From the NCBI GenBank assembly GCA_030068075.1, contig CM057826.1:113484746-113548745 (forward strand): a stretch of 64,000 bases of DNA, given 5' to 3'. The DNA comes from Paguma larvata. Its lineage: Eukaryota > Chordata > Mammalia > Carnivora > Viverridae. Made by a program: the position numbers and the translations under genes. Below are positions 56,300-64,000 of the stretch, one piece after another; position 1 is the first letter of the stretch; each line of letters opens with the position of its first letter. The notes beneath the pieces are model-generated. The model was given only the letters and a program-made list of their open reading frames with translations, had not been told where the DNA came from and did no database searches.

Positions 56300-58450
56300 G
56301 CTTTTTTGTTTTTCACTGAAGTAAGTACGCATTTCTTTTTCAGTCCTCTAGGAAAAGGCTGGATTAACAACCGTGTGAATATGAACTAGAGCTTTAAGAG
56401 CAATTAAGTGCATTCTTTCCATAACAGCTCCGAGCACACACAGCAAAGCCACTTGCATTTTTCCTACGTGCATTCTGGCCACCTGACTTGCAGAGCTTGC
56501 AGAGGGACCACTGGGGCAGAATGGGAGGATCGACCCAACGAGCCCTGCCCTTGCCCTCTCCACTGCTGCTTTCCGAACCTGACTCCTGTGCGCAGGGTAA
56601 ATTAATTATTCTCTTCCTGTCCGAGCGCTTTTGAGAAAGAACAGCTGCAAAGCCTGATGAATCCTGGAAGATCAAAACAAGCCGAGATACTGTTGTCGGC
56701 TTGTCATCCCCAGTGCAGAGCTCCCTAAATGTTGGCAGCTTTGGCATTTGATTACTCTCAGCACGGCCCCCAAGGAGGCATTATCTCAGATGTTCTTTTA
56801 AAAACAAATTCTTTGTATGAAATTTGTTGGTTTCGGCCCCTCCCTCTTCCTTTTGCCTGTAAATCAATCCAGTCAGACTGGCCCCGGTCAAACACCACCA
56901 CCCTGAGAATGATGCTCAAATACTTCTACGGCCAGACTAGTGAGAACAGAAACAGCCCTTTTCCTTCTTTTTTCCCTCTGGAGCAATAAATCACCCATTC
57001 ATCCCAAGTGATTTGCACAGACAGTCCCCTTAAAGCAGTATCTCGTGATTTAACAGGTGTAATATTTCTTCGACAGACTATTTCTAACCATTCTTCCTGC
57101 ATTCATTTATACATATATATATATACATTTTCTTTTTCTTATTTTCAAATCACCTAGTGGCCAAGTGGATAAAGTTCTTGGGGAACATGGTCTATGACTT
57201 CATGTTGTGAGTATTTTCTCCAGTCTGCCATTTCCAGGAAGAGTCTTTCTTTTCAAATAAAATAAAAAAACAATAGACGACTTATTGTTTTAGAAAGAAA
57301 TAGTGGCTGCTCTCATCAGCTTGCCTTTTAATTTTTACAGTAGCTATTAACTGAAATTTGACTTCAGATTAAAAGAGAGGCTTACACGGATTTGTCCTGG
57401 AATCTCGGCTCTTTTTAAAATATCTTACTGTGTCCGTTGACTTTAAGGAAAAGTAATTTCTGCAATTTAGCACGGAGGGGATTTCACATTTGCTTTTCTA
57501 ATAAATTATACATAGGGCTTCAAGGAAGCAGGGAGGCTTTGCACGAGGAGGAGTATACTCAATAGGCATGCATGGGAAAATATATTTTGCTGTTTGCTTA
57601 ATCTTCTGGTTTTATGTTAAAACCTTTAATTTAATTTTCCCATTAATATCCAAAGCTTGACTGTGCACAAAATGACACAATATTAAGGGTGGATTTTATG
57701 GTATTTAAATTCCATTTTCCCCTCCTCTTTTACCCATTCATATTGAGGGGAAATTTTCAAATTAAGTAAAATATAATGTTCAGGCATAAATGAGACAGGA
57801 GACCAAAACGACAGCGGGGTCACTTGCTACACAGAGTGGCCTATTCTGTGATCATACTACAATTGCTCCTCACTGCTTCTGGGGAGAAAACAATTGAAAT
57901 TTACCAAGAAAATTATCATTGTATTGCCAAACTGGGCTTCCAGTTTATTACATTTGTGCTGGGAACCCCTTTTGCACAAAATCTTAAATCTCATTCTCTG
58001 AACTCAAAAATCGCTGTCAGTGTGAAGGTCATTAATTTTAATTAAATGAACATCTTTTCTTTTAACTTGTGAGAAAAGGAGGATTAGGCTCAATAACTTT
58101 CATGAAATGAACAGAACAAGTTAAAATTTATAATTTCGATGTATCGAAAATGGTCTCATCAAAAGCCTATTGGATGACAAGGAGGGAAGTGTGTCCGTGG
58201 GTTATGGTAAAAGATGAACCCAGAAAACTTAGAAAACAAGGCCTGTTTGCTGCTAAGCTGGTGTCTGCAGTTAATTTTATTTCATTGTTACATTAGACTT
58301 CCCTTTTAATGTTATACTCGGGAGGTAAAGATGACATCAACTTTATAGGCTATAGTTAAAATAACTAATTTTTCGTCACCACAATCTGTATTCGTGTAGC
58401 TTCTGGCAGCTTACTAGTACACTTTTATAAATATCAGCGCTTTCTGCAAG
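56300..58450. other. largest repeat-free block; candidate conserved regulatory DNA
   Basis: Over 2.1 kb I find no recognisable transposable element. The DNA contains many ATTA/TAAT homeodomain-type cores ('aaattaattattctc', 'tttaatttaattttccc'), E-boxes (CAGCTG near 56642) and GATA-like motifs. Short frames on both strands (56348-56989, 57824-58045) lack domains. Enhancer-type function is inferred. A (TA)n of about 17 bp lies near 57113-57125. Confidence 0.42.
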
Positions 58451-58469
58451 ATTTATTATAAATATTATA

Positions 58470-58612
58470 TACTTTGGACATAAATGTGCTGGATCACAAT
58501 TCTATCTGTACACTTAGTAGTTCTTACTTCAGGCAAATGACTTCAACTCTCTGAGCCTCTGTTTTCTCATCTTCAAAGTGGGAATAATAACCCCAGCCTT
58601 GCATGTTTAGCC
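58470..58612 (+). mobile_element. MIR remnant
   Basis: 'caggcaaatgacttcaactc', 'tctgagcctctgttttctca' and 'tcttcaaagtgggaataata' follow the forward MIR order. Confidence 0.85.
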
Positions 58613-58694
58613 AACGCCATCTCCCTCCCTTCCGTTTTATTTATCGTGGAACCAATTTCCATTATAGGACCCAGAGACACTGCTGGTTCAGCTT

Positions 58695-58990
58695 CTTCTT
58701 CCCGGGCTTTAAATGTGGACTGCTTAAGGTTTGGTCCTGATGCTTCTTCTTTTCTTACTCTCTAGTGTTTTCCTAGGTATTACCGCTCAACCACCTCGGC
58801 CTCACTTCGAAGGATATTTCTCAAATAGTGGTCTCCAGCACAATCCCCTCCTCTGGGTTGCATTCCAACTATCCAACTTCCTATTCAACATTGTCACTAG
58901 GTGTCACACAGCTACTTCCCATTCATCACATCTCAACACGGCTTCATGATCTGTCCCCAAGAAACTGGCTCTTCTTTCCTATCTCGTAAG
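58695..58990 (+). mobile_element. L2 LINE fragment
   Basis: 'cccgggctttaaatgtggac', 'tttggtcctgatgcttcttc' and 'ctgtccccaagaaactggct' follow the L2 order around the reverse-transcriptase catalytic region. The frames at 58731-59224 are decayed L2 in part. Confidence 0.65.
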
Positions 58991-59134
58991 TACCACTCCA
59001 TACTAAACAAAAACAAAACCAAGAACAAAACCCTACTCTCAATTTGTAATAACACTATTTACAGCTGTCTGGGACCACATGCTGGTAAGTACTGGGCCCA
59101 GATATATTTCTCAGTAGTTAATGGGATCAGTGTA

Positions 59135-59382
59135 CCAAGTATGAAAGCAAGGACTTTGGCATCTGACACCCTGAGCTTAAATTTCCGCTACTCCTTATTG
59201 GATCTGTTAGATTATGAACATTAGTTAATCTCTTTGAGTTTCAGGTTCTAGGAATATAGAATTGGGAGACTAATGTTAGTTTTCTTAAGCTATCATAGTG
59301 AGAATTAAGTTCATTATGTAAAAGCATCTTACCTCTGTGCTGAGCATATAGTAAGTGCTAGAGAAATGCTTATCATTATTAA
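59135..59382 (+). mobile_element. MIR SINE, nearly full length
   Basis: 'ggactttggcatctgacacc', 'ttagttaatctctttgagtt', 'agcatatagtaagtgctaga' and 'aatgcttatcattattaatt' cover head, core and tail in forward order. Confidence 0.85.
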
Positions 59383-59818
59383 TTTCAGAAAGATGCAGGG
59401 TTTAGTCTGCCCTTTACATTATAGGCAGTTAAGTCTTTGGTAATATTACCTAATCATTTTCTTTTCTTTAGTTATAAAATAGAATTAAAAATAGCATTCA
59501 CCTAACATCATTCACATGAGGGGGAAATGACATTGTCTTTAAACCTCACCTAGTCTACTTCTACACATAGGATAGAGTTTCAACATCTATTGGTATGGCC
59601 TTCCACATTTCACTGCTTCAACAAAGCCCAGTTTGTGACTGTAGTGAAAATAATGAAAATGTTACTAATGAAAGAGCAACATTAACACTCACAAATTCAG
59701 TGGCTACAATCTTTTTTACAAAACATTTGAGACATTCTGGAGTAAAGACAAAACAAAATGGATAGTGAAAATAGATCCAATACAGTATCATCCTCACTGA
59801 GGTTTAAAATATAAGGGA
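59383..59818. other. unannotated sequence
   Basis: No gene. Short similarities to MIR or L2 near 59400-59500 are too weak to call. Confidence 0.4.
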
Positions 59819-60075
59819 GGGGCGCCTGGGTAGCACAGTCAGTTGAGCATCTGACTTCGGCTCAGGTCATGATCTTATGGTTCATGAGTTTGATCCCACA
59901 TCCGCCTCACTATTGTCAACACAGAGCCCGCTTCGGATCCTCTGTCTTCCTCCCTCTCCTCTCTCTCTTCCCCTACCTACCCTGCTTGCTCATGCTATTT
60001 CTCTCCCAAAAATAAACAAACACTAAAAAACAAAAAACAAAACAAAACAAAAAAAACAACAAAAAAAGAAAAAAG
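59819..60075 (+). mobile_element. SINEC, full length, long A-rich tail
   Basis: Head 'ggggcgcctgggtagcacag', a diverged middle with 'tattgtcaacacagagcccg', CT stretch and a tail of about 75 bp made of AAAAC and A runs. Confidence 0.94.
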
Positions 60076-60742
60076 TAAGAGAAAGTGTTTCAAAAGTTAA
60101 TACTCAGGCATAACTGATTAATTAGTTTAGTTCTAGTTCAGATCTTGATTATTTTTTACCATTACTACTGGAGTACTAAGGTAACTGAACACTTTGCTTT
60201 TTAAGTACATTTGAGTTCAGCAACTATAGCAGAGAGAGCGGAGCTTTATTCAGATTCCTGGTTTGTGAATGTTTATGTATGACATCCACAGGTATAAACT
60301 CCAGGTCAGGATCTTCCTAGTAGGTCTGTTTGGGGTAGAAGCTAGTATGAGCTGTGATGTGAACTCACAAAGCAAGGCATTTTGTATGTTTCTTAAAGGC
60401 GCATTCTCAGGGTCTAGAATTCTGGCACATAGTTGCTATTTAAGAACTATGTGTTAAGTGAATGGGCGTATGGCATGTAACCTGCTTTCTAGATCTGTAT
60501 AGTCCATGATTCCAGCCTGAGATTCTAAGGAATTTCAATAGAACCTAGATCAAACAGATTCTCTCTATTTGAACACATACATGGTGTAAAATCACCAGAA
60601 AGAAAGCAGCTAACGTGGGCCTGTGTTCTACTGCTTTATACAAAGACTTCTCAATCCCCCTTCCTCTGTTGAGCACAGCGTCTTGTGCAACACTGATGTT
60701 CAAACTTTTGGTGATACAAACTTGATGTTCAAAGTATTTGTT
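60076..60742. other. unannotated sequence
   Basis: No recognised repeat or gene. The 62-residue frame at 60269-60457 has no recognisable domain. Confidence 0.4.
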
Positions 60743-60760
60743 AAATAACTGAATGAATTA

Positions 60761-60989
60761 GGCAAACCATAAAAGACTCTTAAATACACAGTTGACGGGG
60801 GGGTGGGGAGGAGGGGGAAATGGGTGATGGGCACTGAGGAGGGCACTTGTTGGGATGAGCACTGGGTGTTGTATGTGAGCGATAAACCACGGGAATCTAT
60901 CCCCAAAAACCAAGAGCACGATGTACACACGATATGTTAGCCAATTTATCAAAAAATTATACTAAAACAAAACAAAACAAAAAACAAAC
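60761..60989 (+). mobile_element. young felid L1 3' end with 18-bp target duplication
   Basis: It starts 'ggcaaaccataaaagactct' and contains 'gggtgatgggcactgaggag' and 'gatgagcactgggtgttgta', the 3'UTR of a cat-lineage L1, ending in an AAAAC-rich tail. The perfect 18-bp duplication 'aaataactgaatgaatta' lies at 60743-60760 and 60990-61007. The two minus-strand frames here are L1 3'UTR shadows. Confidence 0.97.
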
Positions 60990-61203
60990 AAATAACTGAA
61001 TGAATTAAAACTAGGCATCAAAACTTATTACAACCAGAAGCAGTAACCAAGACCAGATATGTGAGTGAACTTTTGAAGGGAAATATATAAAGTAGGTTCA
61101 AACCCTCTCAGACATGATTTTTAAATTAAAATTTTTCTAAGAACAAATACTGAGACACGATAGCACATGCCTCATAGGATACCTTTTAGAATTAGTCACT
61201 ATG

Positions 61204-61415
61204 GGGGCGCCTGGGTGACTCAGCCAGTGAAGCATCTGACTTTGGCTCAGGTCATGATCTCACAGTTCCTGAGTTCGAGCCCTGCATCAGGCTCTGTGTT
61301 GACAGCTTGGAGCCTGCTTCGGATTCTGTGTCTTTCCTCTCTCTCTAGCTCTCCCCTCCTTGTACTTTGTCACTCTCTCTCTCAAAAAGATATAAACATA
61401 AGTAAATTTAAAAAC
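61204..61415 (+). mobile_element. SINEC, full length
   Basis: Head 'ggggcgcctgggtgactcag', B box 'gagttcgagccc', CT stretch and A-rich tail. Flanks 'aattagtcactatg' (61190-61203) and 'aattagtcaccattg' (from 61416) are the target duplication. Confidence 0.96.
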
Positions 61416-62744
61416 AATTAGTCACCATTGAATTACTTGTGGCTACATTTGTTCATCTCTAGATGGAAATAGTAATGTTTACATTTTTACAGAATTGAAA
61501 TAAATGCTAAGAGACAAAGAAGGTTAAAATAAAATATTCTATACAAAGGGCTATTTTCTTTTTATTTAGGAAATTTTTCATCTCTGTTTTAAATAATAAA
61601 GCCCTTAAATAAATGAGAGTTTCTATTTTTCACCAGATGACAGTATTCAGCTAAGGACATTACCATCTGATAGGTCTAAGCAGCTCAGTGGTTTTGGAAC
61701 CTATAGCAGGGGGAGTTCCTAGATAAACAACTCATTTAGAAGCAGGATATGGCCTGCCTAGCTTAGAAAGTAGCTAGAAAAACCACTAATTTCTCTGCAG
61801 CACAACACCATACACACATGGTAAGCAAAATGAACAAAATTATGTCAAATAGATGGGCATTACACATGATCCAAATTCGCAGCTGGCGCTACTCCCTCAG
61901 CTTTCCACATGGCTCCGTCCTCCCATGGTGTTCAACATTAAAATCACAAAATTGGCTTCTGCCCTGGTGTGAATTCCATTTTTCATCAAAATTGTCCCTA
62001 ACCCCAATTACATAGTTAATAAATAATAAAAACAACATTACCACCCATTTCAGCTTTCACGATTACATTTTCATGGTGAACTTTCCAGAAAGTTTTCCCA
62101 AGGAATGTATGTGTGTGTGAATTGAAATTGTTTTTTAAAATGAAGAAAATGGAAATTCAGAGTTGTTGGGCAGTTTGGCCCCTTCTTTCCCCTCTTTCGT
62201 TTCTATCAGGCCAAAGAGGAAAATAAAGGGGAATATAACCAAATTCATTTAATCAATTTTGTGAATAGAAATCGTCTAAACCACTGCTTGGATGTGAAAT
62301 AAAATCGAGTGGTTTTGTTTCTTTTGTCGATAATTGCTTTGGAGTTTTCAAGACACAGCTCCTACAGGGCTAAGAAGCAGCATAGTATATTTTCTTGTGA
62401 AGCAGACAGGAAAGTATATTTTCAATAAATAATGTGTACATCCTGAGTAGGCCACTTTCTTGGCACCGATTTCCTTAATTACAGCCTCTATTTCTGGAAG
62501 ATGAAAGGGAAACTGTTGTCACCTTTGCTGCATATCATATGGTCATTGTGATTTTATCCCTTTCCTATAGGAGCAATTCCTAGTTTACTGAATTGGAAAG
62601 AAGCAATAGGCCTTCCACTGATCAGAAATTTACCTACAGGCAGAGCCCAGGAGTGTGATGGTCTCATGGTTTGTGAAGAATTTCTGCTTTATATAAAATG
62701 CATTTCCCTTTGTTCATATCCTTTGGTGTAGATGTTGCTAGAAA
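61416..62744. other. repeat-poor sequence, candidate conserved element within
   Basis: No recognised transposable element over 1.3 kb. 62040-62640 has the composition of a conserved non-coding element, with 'tcatttaatcaattttgtg' and 'gtcgataattgctttgg'. The 65-residue frame at 61818-62015 has no recognisable domain. Confidence 0.4.
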
Positions 62745-62760
62745 CCATGTTCCCTTTTCT

Positions 62761-62975
62761 TTTTTTAACATTTATTTATTTTTGAGAGATAAAGAGAGAC
62801 AGAACAAGAGTTGGAGAGGGGCATAGAGAGAGGGAAGACAGAATTTGAAGCAGGCTCCAGGCTCTGAGCTGTCTGCAGAGAGCCTGATGTGGGGCTCTAA
62901 CCCACCAACCATGAGATCATGACCTGAGCCAAAAAAGTCAGATGCTTAACTGACTGAGCCACCCAGGTGCCTGCC
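62761..62975 (-). mobile_element. SINEC, full length
   Basis: Inverted copy, T-rich left end and 'gagccacccaggtgcc' on the right. 'ccatgttcccttttct' (62745-62760) and 'ccatgtttccttttct' (62976-62991) are a 16-bp target duplication with one mismatch. Confidence 0.97.
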
Positions 62976-63044
62976 CCATGTTTCCTTTTCTAATCACATA
63001 ATTTTCCTATTAACTTTAAGTACATAATAATAATGATGATGATG

Positions 63045-63245
63045 AGATGTGACATTCTAAATACTACCCATGTGTTAACTCATATAGTTCTTACAAAATC
63101 CCATGAGATTAGAAGAATTCTTAGCCTTGTGTTAAAAATGAAGAAAATGAGTCCAAGATGTGTTAAATAACTTAAAAGTGAGAGTTAGCTAAAAACTGGC
63201 AGAGCCATGATTCAAATCTGGGCTGAATGGCTCCAGAGACTGCAC
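63045..63245 (-). mobile_element. MIR SINE remnant
   Basis: 'tgtgttaactcatatagttc', 'aatgaagaaaatgagtccaa', 'ctggcagagccatgattcaa' and 'gggctgaatggctccagaga' follow the inverted MIR order. Confidence 0.88.
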
Positions 63246-63290
63246 ATTTTAATTATCACGGCAAGGAAAGACCATACTGAAAAGCTGACA

Positions 63291-63512
63291 CTTCTTCAAT
63301 TATTATTATTTTTAATGTTTATTTACTTTTGACAGAGAGACAGAATATGAGCAGCGGAGGGGCAGAGTAAGAGGGAGACACAGAATCAGAAGCAGGCTCC
63401 AGGCCCTGAGCTATCGGCACAGAGCCTGACGCGGGGCTCAAACTCACAAACCCCGAGATCATGACCTGAGCTGAAGTCAGTGCTTAACCGACTGAGCTAC
63501 CCAGGTGCCCCA
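63291..63512 (-). mobile_element. SINEC, full length
   Basis: Inverted copy with 'gagatcatgacctgagctga' and 'gagctacccaggtgcccc'. The perfect 12-bp duplication 'gaaaagctgaca' lies at 63279-63290 and 63513-63524. Confidence 0.97.
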
Positions 63513-63529
63513 GAAAAGCTGACATTTGA

Positions 63530-63900
63530 ACAGAGACTTCAACAACGCAAAAAAAGAGAGGCATGCAGACACCTGAGGAAATGACATTCCCAACTGAGGC
63601 AACAGGAAGTACAAAGACAAAGACTATGAGGACCGAGAATGTTCATGTGAGAGAAAGGAGTGTGGGATAATGTTAAATATTTTTGCTTAGTAACTGAAAG
63701 AACTACTATTATCTAAAATGGGGAAGATTCAGGTTATACAAGTTTGGTGGGACAATCAGGAGTTTGCTTTTGAACAGGGTTAAGTTTCAGTAGTCTAGTA
63801 TGTTCCAGAGGACATGTCAAGTAGCCAGGGAGATGTCCAAGTCTGGGTTTGGAGAAAGTAATGAATGTCTAAGTGGCTAGCTTGATAGATGCACTTACAG
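63530..63900 (-). mobile_element. L2 LINE fragment
   Basis: 'tgaacagagacttcaacaac', 'ggcaacaggaagtacaaaga', 'ttaagtttcagtagtctagt' and 'gtagccagggagatgtccaa' follow the inverted L2 order. Confidence 0.75.
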
Positions 63901-64000
63901 CCACCAGACCAGCAAAGAGATCCAAGAATTAAGCCCTCCAACGTTTACAGGCATGAGTCACCAACAAAAGAGACTGACACAAAGAAGCCAGCGACACAGG

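Overview
The window is carnivore genomic DNA, almost certainly from a cat (family Felidae). The clearest evidence is 28 recognisable copies of a tRNA-Lys-type carnivore SINE (CAN-SINE/SINEC). Most have the felid form of the head and body, with A and B boxes, a CT-rich stretch and an AAATAAA-type tail. There is also a short, young L1 3' end (60761-60989) of the type I know from cat sequence. I see no intact protein-coding gene, no functional RNA gene, no operon, no CRISPR array and nothing bacterial. Family names are from memory of consensus sequences, not from a database search.

Layout. 1-8290 is mostly unique or very old sequence with L2 and MIR remnants, one MaLR-type solo LTR with an exact 5-bp target duplication, and a MER20 DNA transposon. 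8290-13640 is LINE-rich: one L1 3' end is followed directly by a second, 5'UTR-bearing L1, which carries a SINE, an AAAT microsatellite and a nested L1 3' fragment. 13745-21958 is SINE-rich, with two MaLR-type LTRs, old L1 and L2, and a 40-bp fragment of tRNA-Gly(UCC) flanked by target-site duplications. 21960-31700 mixes MER5A, MER2, MIR, L2 and LTR relics with repeat-poor stretches that look like conserved non-coding DNA. 31890-46900 carries scattered SINEs, L2 and MIR copies, an exact 131-bp tandem duplication and several microsatellites. 47251-49025 is a 5'-truncated processed pseudogene of NAMPT, joined to L1-like sequence on its 5' side. 49262-64000 has an inverted L1 3' end, an L1 3' half, more SINE, L2 and MIR copies, and the largest block without recognised repeats (56300-58450).

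No gene network can be described. What the window shows is retrotransposition history: ancient L2 and MIR, then MaLR LTRs and DNA transposons, then L1, then carnivore and felid SINEs, with L1-type machinery also copying a cellular mRNA (NAMPT) and a tRNA half. Function, if any, most likely lies in the repeat-poor blocks that resemble enhancer-type conserved DNA. That is inference from appearance and needs cross-species alignment.
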